In this document: positions 34,224-43,598 of the stretch, piece after piece
Position numbering within the stretch: position 1 is the stretch's first letter
How the letters are laid out: every line of letters begins with the position of its first letter
Origin: Vreelandella alkaliphila
Lineage (GTDB): Bacteria; Pseudomonadota; Gammaproteobacteria; Pseudomonadales; Halomonadaceae
Direction: 5' to 3'
DNA: 64,000 nucleotides
Assembly (NCBI RefSeq): GCF_016107625.1
Contig: NZ_JABASV010000002.1
Coordinates: 310,001-374,000, forward strand
Position numbers and translations under genes: made by a program
The notes under the pieces: generated by a model
Databases searched by the model: none
Seen by the model: the letters and a program-made list of their open reading frames with translations, nothing else
What the model was told of the DNA's origin: nothing

Positions 34224-36193
34224 ACATGCACAACAAAATTAACGCTGGCACCCTAGATCCGGTGACGTTTGAAGTACTGAAAAATGCATTTGCTACAAGC
34301 GTCGATCTCATGAGCGAACAGATCTTGCGTACCTGTTATTCGTTTGTGATCTATTCCCGCGACTTTTCTTCTGCACTTTGTGACGCCAAAGGTAATACCG
34401 TTATGCAGGGCAGTGGTGACATCGCCGTGCACGTGGGCACTCTCCATTTTCAATGTAAAGCAGTATTAGAAGAGTTTGCCGATGATATTAAGCCAGGTGA
34501 CGTATTTGCCATTAATGACCCCTACCGTGGAGGTACTCATCTTAATGATGTTAGCTTCATCCGGCCGATTTTCGTCGCTGATGAGATTATCGGTTTCGCC
34601 CAAAATAAAGGGCACTGGGCGGATATTGGAGGCAATGTTCCTGGATCTTTTGATGTCAATGCTAGTACTCACTTTAGTGAAGGGCTACGGATTACTCCGA
34701 TACGGGTCTGGCGTCAAGGAGCCTTCTTACATGATGTTGCTCAGTTGCTGGTTTCCAATACGCGGGCTCCGAGTCAGGCGCTAGGCGATTTGCATGCGCA
34801 AGCGGAGGCCACTGCCGTGTGCGAACGAGAAATCCTGCGTCTAGTTGAGAAATATTCCAAAGAAACAGTTATCGAAGCCATGCAGGAGACACAGGACTAC
34901 GTCGAACGTATCGTATTGAAAAGCTTGGCAGACATGCCTAAGGGCGAATGGGAAACAGTAGATTATATTGATGTCGATCCTGCACAGGGAGAAGGCATGG
35001 TTCCTATTTGTATTAAGCTGAAACTAGATGGTAATGGCATCCACTATGACCTATCAGGCTCGGCACCAGCCGTCTCCACCTTTCTAAATTCTGGTTATGG
35101 CACAACCCACTCAGCCATTTACGCTGGTACTAAGACATTCTTTCCAGATGTACCGCTAAACTCAGGCTTTTATCGAGCCGTGACAGCAAATATTGGTGAA
35201 GAGGGCAGTGTGGTTAATGCAGGCTGGCCGCATGCAGTGACTGGCTTCTGCTCGGGCCCCTACGAAAAAATCATGAATGGTGTCTTCGAATTATGGAGCG
35301 GTATCATGCCGGAACGGGCCATGGCCTGTGCCTTCAATTTAGAGTATTTGTTGATTGGCGGTAATGATGGACGAACAGAGTCAACTAACTACTTTATGTG
35401 GTATGACTGGATGGCGGGAGGCTGGGGAGGCCGCCAAACGAAGGATGGGTCTTCGGCAACATCCCCTGTTTTTGGTACAGGTCTCGCTGTGCAGCCTGTA
35501 GAAGGTCAGGAACGTCTTAACCCAGTGTTGACGATGTGTCATGAAATCAGCATGGACTCAGGTGGCCCAGGGCGTTTTCGTGGTGGATGTGGGGTGCAGA
35601 AAGGAGGAGTGCTTACCAAGGTCGACAAGACAGTGATGAGCTATTGCTGTGACCGTGGTCGCTCGGTAACTTGGGGGCTTAATGGCGGCCTACCTTCCGT
35701 TCCACACGGCGTGTGGATTAATAAAGGCACTCCAGATGAAAAATATCTGGGCGCAACATTCTCCAATGTGCCAGTGCATTCAGGCGATACGTTTACACGA
35801 CCCTCCGCAGGTGGAGGAGGCTTTGGGGACCCGCTAAAGCGTTTGCCGGAAGAGGTGCTTGAAGACGTTATTGATGGCTACGTCTCAGTGGCTCGGGCTG
35901 AGCTAGATTATGGGGTGGTGATTACCGTAAACGATGCAGATATTGATGATTATGCGATAGATACTGAAGGCACATCTAAAGTTCGGGATATGATACGTAA
36001 AGAGCGCCATCAATGGTTGCAGTCACCGCCTGAACAAGTGGCTCGCCAATACCGTGATGGTGATTTAGATGTACTGGATGTGATTCGTCGTTATGGCGTG
36101 GTGCTTGATTGGGGAACTGGCGAATTGCTTGAAAAATCAACCCAGCAATACCGTGAGTCACTGCGCAGGCGTTCATCGGATCATTGGGCATGA
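34220..36193 (+). CDS. hydantoinase B/oxoprolinase subunit (HyuB-type)
   Basis: 657 residues from ATG 34220, inside an ATGA with the hyuA stop; CAGGAGAG is upstream. HyuB signatures: DPVTFEVLKNAFATSVDLM, FAINDPYRGGTHLNDVSFI, GGRQTKDGSSATSPVFGTGL, and PSAGGGGFGDPLKR near the end. It carries the hydrolytic or carboxylase partner activity. The pair makes an ATP-dependent hydantoinase/oxoprolinase complex in the cytoplasm. Confidence 0.92.
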   Translation: MNMHNKINAGTLDPVTFEVLKNAFATSVDLMSEQILRTCYSFVIYSRDFSSALCDAKGNTVMQGSGDIAVHVGTLHFQCKAVLEEFADDIKPGDVFAINDPYRGGTHLNDVSFIRPIFVADEIIGFAQNKGHWADIGGNVPGSFDVNASTHFSEGLRITPIRVWRQGAFLHDVAQLLVSNTRAPSQALGDLHAQAEATAVCEREILRLVEKYSKETVIEAMQETQDYVERIVLKSLADMPKGEWETVDYIDVDPAQGEGMVPICIKLKLDGNGIHYDLSGSAPAVSTFLNSGYGTTHSAIYAGTKTFFPDVPLNSGFYRAVTANIGEEGSVVNAGWPHAVTGFCSGPYEKIMNGVFELWSGIMPERAMACAFNLEYLLIGGNDGRTESTNYFMWYDWMAGGWGGRQTKDGSSATSPVFGTGLAVQPVEGQERLNPVLTMCHEISMDSGGPGRFRGGCGVQKGGVLTKVDKTVMSYCCDRGRSVTWGLNGGLPSVPHGVWINKGTPDEKYLGATFSNVPVHSGDTFTRPSAGGGGFGDPLKRLPEEVLEDVIDGYVSVARAELDYGVVITVNDADIDDYAIDTEGTSKVRDMIRKERHQWLQSPPEQVARQYRDGDLDVLDVIRRYGVVLDWGTGELLEKSTQQYRESLRRRSSDHWA

Positions 36194-36235
36194 TCCAGGG
36201 TATTTTCATCGCCATTAACAAAAGCCATTGAGGCC

Positions 36236-36283
36236 AACGACTCGTAGCCCCGCCGCAAATTTTGGTGGGGCTCTAACGACTCG
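36236..36283. repeat. hairpin bounded by a 9-bp direct repeat
   Basis: AACGACTCG occurs at 36236-36244 and again at 36275-36283. Between them AGCCCCGCC (36246-36254) pairs with GGTGGGGCT (36264-36272), one G-T pair. It may be the hyuB terminator (no T-run); the direct repeat has the look of a duplicated target. Confidence 0.5.
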
Positions 36284-36300
36284 ATGATGAGGCGAATAAA

Positions 36301-37269
36301 ATGAATAATGCCAGCATCGATAAAAACCATTCTAGCTCCATGTTAATGTCTAGCTCGCAGGAACGCTGGACCAAGTTGGTTTCACAGACTTATTTCCCAT
36401 TAACCCTGAATTACGGGAATCCGGAAGCGCGCTTTCAAGGATCTTTGAAAGTATGGAAGGCGCAAGGCAGTGATTTTTCACTATCGAGACTGTGCTCTTA
36501 CCAAGCAGAGTACTCACGCTGCCAATCGCAAATAGCACAAGATGACCACGCTTCTTTTCTGGTCACAATTCCACTGCGTACCCATGTGTTCTTTACTCAA
36601 CACGGCCGCAGCCTGAATTGTCCCCCAGGTCATTTTATTGTTGAACAGGGGGATGCCCCTTACCGCTTTGGCTATGAATTACCTAATGATATGTGGGTAT
36701 TCAAAGTGCCTAGTCAATCGATGAAGCACAGAATTCGCAGGCCAGAACGATATTCGCAGCACTGTTTTTCAGCAGAAAAAGGTATTGGCTGTGCCTTTGT
36801 AGAATTCTTGATGATCTGCTCTCAAAGGGTCAATGAATGTAGTATCAATGACCAGAACCGCTTGTTTGAGCAGGCGTTAAATATGCTAACACTCGTTTTA
36901 GAGCAGGATGAGCGTGTGCTTAATAGTGATCAGTCGCACCTTAAAACCGCACATCTTATGCGTATCGAGCGCTATATTTCTGCCAACCTTGGTGACCCTG
37001 ACTTGACACCTGCTCGCATCGCTCACTACAGCGGCATTTCATTACGTTATCTGCACAAACTATTTTCCGGTTCGGGCTATACCGTGCGTGAATGGGTAAA
37101 GGTGCAGCGCCTTGAAGCAGCCCATCGAGACCTGGAAGCGACGCCCACTGGTATTAATATCGGTGAGATCGCTTATCGCTGGGGGTTCTCCGATCAGTCC
37201 CAATTCTGTCGAGCCTTCAAACAGCATTATGGCTACTCGGCCAGTGAACTGCGGTTTCAGGTAGTTTAG
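36301..37269 (+). CDS. AraC-family transcriptional regulator
   Basis: 322 residues. N-terminal cupin-like sensing domain (ligand domain related to AraC_binding_2) and C-terminal double HTH: LTPARIAHYSGISLRYLHKL and IGEIAYRWGFSDQSQFCRAF followed by YGYSASELR. It likely controls the NCS1-hyuAB unit, the cupin gene, or TctCBA. Ligand unknown. Follows hyuB by 108 bp, separated by the repeat-flanked hairpin. Confidence 0.9.
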   Translation: MNNASIDKNHSSSMLMSSSQERWTKLVSQTYFPLTLNYGNPEARFQGSLKVWKAQGSDFSLSRLCSYQAEYSRCQSQIAQDDHASFLVTIPLRTHVFFTQHGRSLNCPPGHFIVEQGDAPYRFGYELPNDMWVFKVPSQSMKHRIRRPERYSQHCFSAEKGIGCAFVEFLMICSQRVNECSINDQNRLFEQALNMLTLVLEQDERVLNSDQSHLKTAHLMRIERYISANLGDPDLTPARIAHYSGISLRYLHKLFSGSGYTVREWVKVQRLEAAHRDLEATPTGINIGEIAYRWGFSDQSQFCRAFKQHYGYSASELRFQVV

Positions 37270-37326
37270 GTATTTCTAGAGCTTCTTCCCCCCAAAAATA
37301 AACTTAAATCAGTGCGAGGCAATGTT

Positions 37327-37611
37327 ATGACCAGACCCCAAGCAAGCAGTCAGCGACAAATAGATAACGATCAAGTAATCGTCACCCGTTGGGACTTCCC
37401 TCCTGAAGCAGAAACCGGCTGGCATCGTCACGATCATGATTATGTGATTGTGCCAATTCATGACGGCAAGATGTTACTCGAAACGCCAGAAGGCAACCGT
37501 GAAGTGATGCTACAAGCAGGTGTATGCTACAACCGTGTAGAAGGCACCGAACATAATGTCATCAATATTGGCGAGAACGCTTTTTCTTTTGTTGAAGTTG
37601 AACTGAAGTAA
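37327..37611 (+). CDS. small cupin-domain protein
   Basis: 94 residues from ATG 37327. Metal-binding motif WHRHDHDYVIVPIHDGKML, followed by the C-terminal H in GTEHNVINIG. Single-domain cupins act as sensors, isomerases or dioxygenase partners. Function not determined; it is a 57-bp neighbour of the AraC regulator and may handle a product of the HyuAB pathway. Confidence 0.8.
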   Translation: MTRPQASSQRQIDNDQVIVTRWDFPPEAETGWHRHDHDYVIVPIHDGKMLLETPEGNREVMLQAGVCYNRVEGTEHNVINIGENAFSFVEVELK

Positions 37612-37618
37612 CGCAGGC

Positions 37619-37651
37619 AGCCTCAAGTAAGCTAAAGGCTTGAGGCGTTTT
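37619..37651 (+). terminator. rho-independent terminator after cupin gene
   Basis: GCCTCAAG (37620-37627) pairs with CTTGAGGC (37639-37646), then GTTTT. It ends the rightward unit. The following 450 bp to tctC shows no gene; a low-complexity stretch only. Confidence 0.8.
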
Positions 37652-38054
37652 CCTGAGCTTTTAGGCTTATCAAACATGCTTTTCCCTTCTTGAAAGGAAA
37701 GCCGTGTCCTTCGGGGTTAATGCATTGCGAACTTGTTGCCCCAGACCCGCACTGGTTGAAACGCCGTAGGGAGAAGCGTTTCTGCGAAAAAAGATCATGG
37801 GTTTCTTGGGAGACGTAAAGCGGAATGACCATTAAGGAGCTATGCCGTCAGAATGGTTGTCCGTAAGCCAGTTACTATTGCTATCGATAAGCCCTGAAAA
37901 GCCCTGTTGAGCTCCCACCATGAGATAGACCCCATTCCATCAGCCTCGCCATTTTTGAGCAGCGAGTCACATTTGTGGCGTGGTATAAACTAAAGTCGGG
38001 GTTTCTGGCATGAGTTCGATGGCAGTAACCTATGGGTATAAAACGCGAATAGTT

Positions 38055-38069
38055 GTTCGTCTTGCGAAC
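38055..38069. promoter_or_regulatory. GTTCG-N5-CGAAC operator upstream of tctC
   Basis: GTTCG (38055-38059), five bases, CGAAC (38065-38069), 38 bp upstream of the tctC start. Arms are identical to those of the pcaI operator at 51449-51463 and close to the 15-bp PcaR site I recall (GTTCGATAATCGCAC). This suggests an IclR-type (PcaR-like) regulator controls this transporter too. Confidence 0.65.
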
Positions 38070-38106
38070 TTAAATTATAAGTACTCTAACCCATGAAGAG
38101 TCCACT

Positions 38107-39096
38107 ATGAAAAAAATTCTAAACGCTCTTTGCACTGCCACCTGCGGTGGTGCAGTCGCACTATCTCTCTCCGTGTCCACTGCTCAGGCGCAGGATTGGC
38201 CCACTGATGATGTACGCTTGGTGGTTCCCTATGCGCCTGGTGGAACTACTGATGTGTTGTCACGTCGTGTGGCCGACTTGCTGCAGGAAGAGCTCGATAC
38301 CAATGTGGTGGTAGAAAACCGCCCAGGGGCTGGCTCTACTGTTGCTACTGGCCGTTTGGCTCGCGGTGGTCGTGATATCGATCACACCATATTAATGGCG
38401 TCACCTGGGCATACCATTGGCGCTGCTATTTATCCTGGTCTCACCTACGATCCGGTCGAGGACTTCGTATTCATTCAGAATATGATTGATATTCCTAACG
38501 TGATGGTGGTGCCTGCTGACAGTCCTTACAACAGCGTGCTTGAGTTTGTTGAGGCAGCGAAAGAACAGAATATGACCTTTAGCCACAGTGGTGTGGGTAG
38601 TTCTATCCACATGTCTGGAGAGCTGTTTAAGACGCTGACTGAAACCAATATGACTGCGGTACCTTTTGCTGGCAGTGGTGCAGCCTTACCAGCCTTACTG
38701 GGAGGTGATGTAGATGTCTCTTTCGAGAACATGCCGACTGTGTTCTCGCATATTCAGTCCGGCGATTTGAGAGCGCTGGCGGTCACTTCAGCTGAGCGTT
38801 CTGAATTTCTACCAGACGTGCCAACCCTCAAGGAAATTGGTGAGTATAACCTCGACCAGTTTGTCACTACCGCTTGGTTTGGCCTGATTGCCCATCACTC
38901 TTTCCCCGAAGAAGCGACAGCTGCCATGCAAAAAGCGTTGCAAGAGGTGATGGAGCGTGAGGAGTTCACTAGCTTTGTCGAACAGCTGGGTGCAGAAAAA
39001 GGCACTATCGCTGGTGATGAGTTCAAAGCCTTCATCACTGATGAAGTTGCTCGCTGGGACGAAGTAGCAACTGAAGCCGGTATTCGTCAAGAGTAA
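38107..39096 (+). CDS. tctC: TctC-type periplasmic substrate-binding protein
   Basis: 329 residues. Signal peptide ends at AQAQD. LVVPYAPGGTTDVLSRRVAD is the conserved Bug/TctC opening; VENRPGAGSTVATGRL follows. Binds an organic acid for the TctAB carrier. TctC-like proteins cover citrate, terephthalate, adipate and others; with the pca-type operator just upstream an aromatic acid or dicarboxylate is likely. ATG 38107 follows GAAGAG. Confidence 0.92.
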   Translation: MKKILNALCTATCGGAVALSLSVSTAQAQDWPTDDVRLVVPYAPGGTTDVLSRRVADLLQEELDTNVVVENRPGAGSTVATGRLARGGRDIDHTILMASPGHTIGAAIYPGLTYDPVEDFVFIQNMIDIPNVMVVPADSPYNSVLEFVEAAKEQNMTFSHSGVGSSIHMSGELFKTLTETNMTAVPFAGSGAALPALLGGDVDVSFENMPTVFSHIQSGDLRALAVTSAERSEFLPDVPTLKEIGEYNLDQFVTTAWFGLIAHHSFPEEATAAMQKALQEVMEREEFTSFVEQLGAEKGTIAGDEFKAFITDEVARWDEVATEAGIRQE

Positions 39097-39200
39097 GTCA
39101 TTGGCTAGTACATAGCATGGTGAGGCGGGGGTTACGACTCTCGCCTCAATTGGTTTCCTTGTAGAGCTTTTTTACGTCTTTACGTTGAGAGAGTACCCCG

Positions 39201-39701
39201 ATGACGAAGTTTCACTCTACCGGTGGCACGTTGATCAAGGATCCGTGGGATGTAGTCGCCGGGGTTATGCTGCTGGGCTTCTCCCTGCTGCTGCTTTTCT
39301 ATCTGGTTCCCAATTACATTGGTCAACCCCCGATCATGCAGAATCCGATGATGTCTCCGCGTTGGTTGCCAAACATTGTGGGCTGGTTGCTGCTCGTGTT
39401 CTCGGTACTGATGATTATTCAAGGTGTGCTAATTGCTGACGATGCGGAGGATAACGGGCGTCGCTTTGAACGCGGTCCATTATTGCGCTTTGCTCTGATG
39501 GCACTATCTCTGATTGTTTACGCTGGCCTGTTTGAAATGTTAGGCGCGGTAATCAGTGGCATCCTCGCCACTTTGATACTTTTCATCGCCCACCCGGTGC
39601 GTACTTGGTGGGTTTACGGTCTAGCTATCGTTTTCCCGGCGGGCGTGACGCTACTGTTTACGGGGATTATGAACGTGCCGCTGCCGATGTGGCCGTTCTG
39701 A
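39201..39701 (+). CDS. tctB: TctB-type small membrane subunit
   Basis: 166 residues with four transmembrane helices (LLGFSLLLLFYLVPNYIG near the start). Poorly conserved small subunit of tripartite tricarboxylate transporters. Lies between TctC (104 bp) and TctA (31 bp), the normal order. Confidence 0.85.
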   Translation: MTKFHSTGGTLIKDPWDVVAGVMLLGFSLLLLFYLVPNYIGQPPIMQNPMMSPRWLPNIVGWLLLVFSVLMIIQGVLIADDAEDNGRRFERGPLLRFALMALSLIVYAGLFEMLGAVISGILATLILFIAHPVRTWWVYGLAIVFPAGVTLLFTGIMNVPLPMWPF

Positions 39702-39732
39702 GCTCACTGCCACCTTTAAGATCTGGTGATTT

Positions 39733-41241
39733 ATGGAAAACATTACAGAAGTACTGCAGCTGTTTCTGGCCACAGAGAACTTTGTGGCAATAGCTGTAGG
39801 GGTGGTGATTGGCGTTACTGTTGGCTCTATCCCGGGTCTTACTGCCACTATGGCGGTGGCCTTGGCACTACCGTTTACTTTTTCTATGGAGCCGGTCGCG
39901 GCCATACTGTTGTTGGTAGGTATTTATAAAGGTGGTATGTATGGCGGCTCAATCACCGCTATTTTGATTCGTACGCCGGGTTCGCCAGCTTCGGCCTGTA
40001 CGTTACTAGATGGCTATCCGATGGCGCAGCAAGGAGAAGCAAAAAAGGCGCTCAAGATGGCGCTCTATGCGTCGGTGATTGCGGATTTCATTTCTAATAT
40101 TGCATTGATCTTTTTTGCTGCTTATTTAGCCAAGATTGCACTTAACTTCGGTGCGCCGGAATTCTTTTGGCTGATCTGTTTTTCTTTGACTATTATCATC
40201 TCGCTTGCCAGTGGTTCAATGATCAAAGGGTTGATTGCGGCTCTTTTGGGCATCCTGCTCTCGTTGGTAGGGCTCGATTCAGTGTTTGGCTCGCAGCGCC
40301 TGACCTTTGGCAACTACAATCTGATGGACAGTATCTCGTTCATTCCGCTATTGATCGGTCTGTTTGCGATACCTGAAATTATCGAATTTTATCGCAAAAA
40401 GGTGATACCTCACCTACGTGCCAAGGCGAGTGGTGCTGGCGTGTCTTTCAGCGAGCTCAAGGGCAGCCTCAAAAGCATCGTTCGAGGTAGTTTGATAGGT
40501 GTCATTATCGGCGCTATCCCAGGCACTGGGGCAACTGCAGCGGCTTTCATCTCGTACAGTGATGCCAAGCGTCGTTCGCCTCACCCAGAGCGCTTTGGAA
40601 AGGGAGAAGTAGAAGGTGTCGCTGCTTCCGAAGCAGGAAACAACGGCGTCGCTGGAGCCACGCTGATCCCACTGCTGTCGTTAGGAATTCCCGGCGATGT
40701 GATCACCGCCATTATCCTGGGAGCCTTCATGGTCCATGGGCTGACCCCTGGCCCACTGCTGTTTCAGGAAAACCTGCCGCTCATCTATGCACTTTTCCTC
40801 GGTATCATGCTCAGTTCCGTGATCTTGTTATTTGTGGGGAATGCGGCAATCCGTTACTTCTCCCTGATCGCAGATATTCCCAAATCGATTCTTTTTCCGA
40901 TTGTGTTGATGTTCTGCGTATATGGGGCTTATGCGGTCAATAATGATACTTTCGATGTGTGGTTGATGTTGGCTTTTGGGGTTCTGGGTTATGTGTTTAA
41001 TCGTACCGGTATCCCGGCTGCTCCCTTCCTAATAGGCTTTATTTTGGGGCCTATGTTCGAGGATAACCTGCGTCGCTCGCTGTTAATCGGTTCCAACGAT
41101 CTGTCGATTTTCGTGCGTGGTCCGATCACCTGGTTCTTCATCGCTCTAACCTTAGGCTCCATATTGCTGGCCCTTTATCGTTTTATTACCTCGCGGCAAA
41201 AAGCGAAACAGAGTGCGAGTGAGCCTGGGGCGGGAGCGTGA
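39733..41241 (+). CDS. tctA: TctA-type large transport subunit
   Basis: 502 residues, about 12 helices. Family motifs GVTVGSIPGLTATMAVALAL, GGSITAILIRTPGSPASACT and the second PGTGATAAAFISYSDAKR. It translocates the TctC-bound acid using the sodium or proton gradient. Weak GGTGAT ribosome site upstream of ATG 39733. Two stacked hairpins terminate the unit beyond 41272. Confidence 0.93.
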   Translation: MENITEVLQLFLATENFVAIAVGVVIGVTVGSIPGLTATMAVALALPFTFSMEPVAAILLLVGIYKGGMYGGSITAILIRTPGSPASACTLLDGYPMAQQGEAKKALKMALYASVIADFISNIALIFFAAYLAKIALNFGAPEFFWLICFSLTIIISLASGSMIKGLIAALLGILLSLVGLDSVFGSQRLTFGNYNLMDSISFIPLLIGLFAIPEIIEFYRKKVIPHLRAKASGAGVSFSELKGSLKSIVRGSLIGVIIGAIPGTGATAAAFISYSDAKRRSPHPERFGKGEVEGVAASEAGNNGVAGATLIPLLSLGIPGDVITAIILGAFMVHGLTPGPLLFQENLPLIYALFLGIMLSSVILLFVGNAAIRYFSLIADIPKSILFPIVLMFCVYGAYAVNNDTFDVWLMLAFGVLGYVFNRTGIPAAPFLIGFILGPMFEDNLRRSLLIGSNDLSIFVRGPITWFFIALTLGSILLALYRFITSRQKAKQSASEPGAGA

Positions 41242-41271
41242 TGCTGTCGACCTTACGCTAAGTGGTGTTTT

Positions 41272-41344
41272 GCCTTAAGCCCGCGAAGTGGGCTTAAGGC
41301 GCAAGGAAATCGAGCCGGCCACCGTAGGGTGCCGGCTTTTTTTT
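41272..41344 (+). terminator. tandem hairpins ending the tct unit
   Basis: First, GCCTTAAGCCC (41272-41282) pairs with GGGCTTAAGGC (41290-41300), loop GCGAAGT, no T-run. Second, AGCCGGCCACC (41313-41322) pairs, with one bulge, to GGTGCCGGCT (41329-41337), followed by eight T. The second is a strong intrinsic terminator. Confidence 0.8.
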
Positions 41345-41365
41345 ACTAGTGAGGTGGAGCCAACC

Positions 41366-42772
41366 ATGAGTTCCCGCATAAAGATGCCAGTTACAAACGT
41401 ATGGTCTAGCCGTTTGCTAGCGGGTGTGGCAGTGCTAACCGTGGTGCATTTGTTGAGTGGCGCAACGTGGGTCGCAAGCTTGGCTCAACTACTTTTGGCA
41501 GGCTTTCTAGTGCTTGGTTGGATCCGTTTTAGCGCGATGGCTCGCATGCTAGCGTTGGCCTGTGTTGCAGTGTCATTTTTTGCACTGTGGCGACTTCCTT
41601 CTCCTTGGGTAGTGCTTTATGAGGCGGCTAATGGCTTTGTCTTTCTGGCGGCGTTCATGACGGCACTTGCGGTGCTGCGCTTGCCGGCTTATCGGTCGAG
41701 ACTCATTCGCCGCTGTGGACAGAGCCTACTATTGCAGCCTCCCACATGGCGTTATCCGATGCTCTCGTTGGGTTCTACCCTATTCGGTATCGTGCTCAAC
41801 TTTGGCGTGTTGAACTTGTTCATGTCGATGATCGATAAGGCTAATACTCTCGGCTCGGCCCAGGGACGAGTGTGGCTGCAGGAGGTGCGTCGCCGACGCA
41901 TGCTCTTGGCAACCTTACGCGGCTTTACCCTGGCACCTCTGGTTTCCCCGTTAGGTATCGGCGTTGCGGTGGTTTTGGGTAATCTGGAACCGCTGACCTG
42001 GGGTGAGCTCTTTCCTTATGTGCTGGCATCGGCAGTCGTGCTATTTCTGATGGGGTGGGCTTGTGATCAGATTGCTGGTCCTCGTCCGAGAGCCAGCGCA
42101 GCAGGGAGTGAGAGGCCCTCATTGATGCCGCTAGTAGCTTTTAGCCTGCTGCTGCTGGCTCTGGTCCTGCTTGTTTTTGCACTTGCCACCATGCTATCTC
42201 TGCGATTGCCTCAGGCTGTTGTGATCGGTGTACCACTGGGAGCATGGGTATGGTTGGCCTGGCAGTGCCGTGATATTGGGCATGCTGGCGTGGGGTCAGC
42301 CACTGCTTTGCTCTCCCGTCGTCTGCCTGATGTGCTGGGTGGTATTGGTAACGAGGTTGTCGCGTTGGGCTCAGGTGCTTATCTTGGATATCTCAGCGTG
42401 GCGCTGCTTAATCCGGCCCAGCTCGATGGGATGGCATCACTCCTTATCGCTGCTGGCAACTGGTTGCCAGCACTAACGCTATTACTGATCGTGGTGCTTG
42501 CCCAGATAGGCGTCAATCCAATTATCAGCGTGACCTTCTTGACCAGCATGGTCGCCCAGGTCGGGCTAGAGGGTGTGTCATTGCCGCTATTGGCGGCGGC
42601 GATGCTGGTGGGGTGGTCATTGACGATGGTGTCGTCGCCATTCACGGCGGCAATGATGATTATGTCGCGATTCACAGGTATAACGGCGGGTCAAATTGGC
42701 CTGCGCTGGAACGGAGCATTCCTGGCGGCCTCGTTGATGATGGCCGCCGTACTTTTTCGATTAGCAAGCTGA
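41366..42772 (+). CDS. unrecognised polytopic membrane transporter-like protein
   Basis: 468 residues from ATG 41366 behind GAGGTGGAG; the in-frame start at 41288 lies before the terminator and is rejected. About 12 hydrophobic helices in two halves, with LFGIVLNFGVLNLFMSMID and a second-half SPFTAAMMIMSRFTG. The shape resembles an ion-transporter superfamily exchanger (DASS/CitMHS type) but I recognise no signature. It follows TctA without other genes, so it may export a pathway product or co-substrate. Confidence 0.7.
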   Translation: MSSRIKMPVTNVWSSRLLAGVAVLTVVHLLSGATWVASLAQLLLAGFLVLGWIRFSAMARMLALACVAVSFFALWRLPSPWVVLYEAANGFVFLAAFMTALAVLRLPAYRSRLIRRCGQSLLLQPPTWRYPMLSLGSTLFGIVLNFGVLNLFMSMIDKANTLGSAQGRVWLQEVRRRRMLLATLRGFTLAPLVSPLGIGVAVVLGNLEPLTWGELFPYVLASAVVLFLMGWACDQIAGPRPRASAAGSERPSLMPLVAFSLLLLALVLLVFALATMLSLRLPQAVVIGVPLGAWVWLAWQCRDIGHAGVGSATALLSRRLPDVLGGIGNEVVALGSGAYLGYLSVALLNPAQLDGMASLLIAAGNWLPALTLLLIVVLAQIGVNPIISVTFLTSMVAQVGLEGVSLPLLAAAMLVGWSLTMVSSPFTAAMMIMSRFTGITAGQIGLRWNGAFLAASLMMAAVLFRLAS

Positions 42773-42781
42773 GCTATTGCC

Positions 42782-43495
42782 TCAACCTACCGTGACACCA
42801 CCGCAAACGAATAATGTTTGTCCCGTGATGAAACTGCTGCGTGGGTCGCAGAAGAAACTAACTGCTTGAGCAACATCGTCGGGTTGCCCCATACGCTGGA
42901 CAGGGATGTTCTCAATGATACGGCGCGCACGCTCTGAGTCGGGTGGGTTGTTCTCCCAGAACGCTGTCGTGGCAATAGGTCCTGGTGCCACACAGTTAAC
43001 CGTAATGCCATCAGCAGCTAGTTCTAGCGCCCAAGTGCGGGCCATCGACTGTAATGCTCCTTTCGTCGCGCTATAAAGAGTGCGGGCCTCCTTGCCGAGC
43101 ACCACGCGACTGGCGTTCATAACAATGCGTCCCTGGCCATGCTGCCGCATATAGGGAAGAAGAGACTGAGTACATACCAACGCGGAGCGCACGTTGAGAT
43201 GCATCAAAGAATCGAAGTCCTCAATACGGGTGTCGTCGAGAAGCGCAGGACGCACTATGCCAACATTATTGACAAGACACGTCACCGGGTGGGCGTCAGC
43301 AATTTTTTCGAGCACTTGGCGGGTCGCATCAATATTACTCAGGTCGACTAGGTGTGCATCGGCCTTTAATGATTCTGCCTCTGGCGCCTCAATGTCGAGG
43401 ACAATGGTGCGATAGCCATCTTGTTGCAAGCGCAACGCAATGGCTTGGCCGATGTTGCGGGCACCGCCGGTGACGATAGCAAAGGGTTGTGGCAT
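42782..43495 (-). CDS. short-chain dehydrogenase/reductase (SDR)
   Basis: 237 residues, classical SDR. Cofactor motif VTGGARNIGQAIALRLQ, NNVG at about 85-88, catalytic Ser in MNASRVVLG and YSATKGAL. Oxidises or reduces an alcohol/ketone with NAD(P). Convergent with the unknown transporter (9 bp between). Substrate unknown; as member of this region it may work on a hydroxy- or oxo-acid. Confidence 0.88.
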   Translation of the reverse strand: MPQPFAIVTGGARNIGQAIALRLQQDGYRTIVLDIEAPEAESLKADAHLVDLSNIDATRQVLEKIADAHPVTCLVNNVGIVRPALLDDTRIEDFDSLMHLNVRSALVCTQSLLPYMRQHGQGRIVMNASRVVLGKEARTLYSATKGALQSMARTWALELAADGITVNCVAPGPIATTAFWENNPPDSERARRIIENIPVQRMGQPDDVAQAVSFFCDPRSSFITGQTLFVCGGVTVG

Positions 43496-43598
43496 GGTTA
43501 CATCCTTCTAGTTAAAGGCGCGTAGGGCGGAATAGCGGACGAGGGGGATGAATGACCCGGCGGCAACGGGGAGGCCTACGGTCATCAGCAAACACCCG

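Noticed and set aside
41288..41365. N-terminal extension of the unknown transporter
   Set aside because: It crosses the tct terminator with its eight-T tail; ATG 41366 has a good Shine-Dalgarno.
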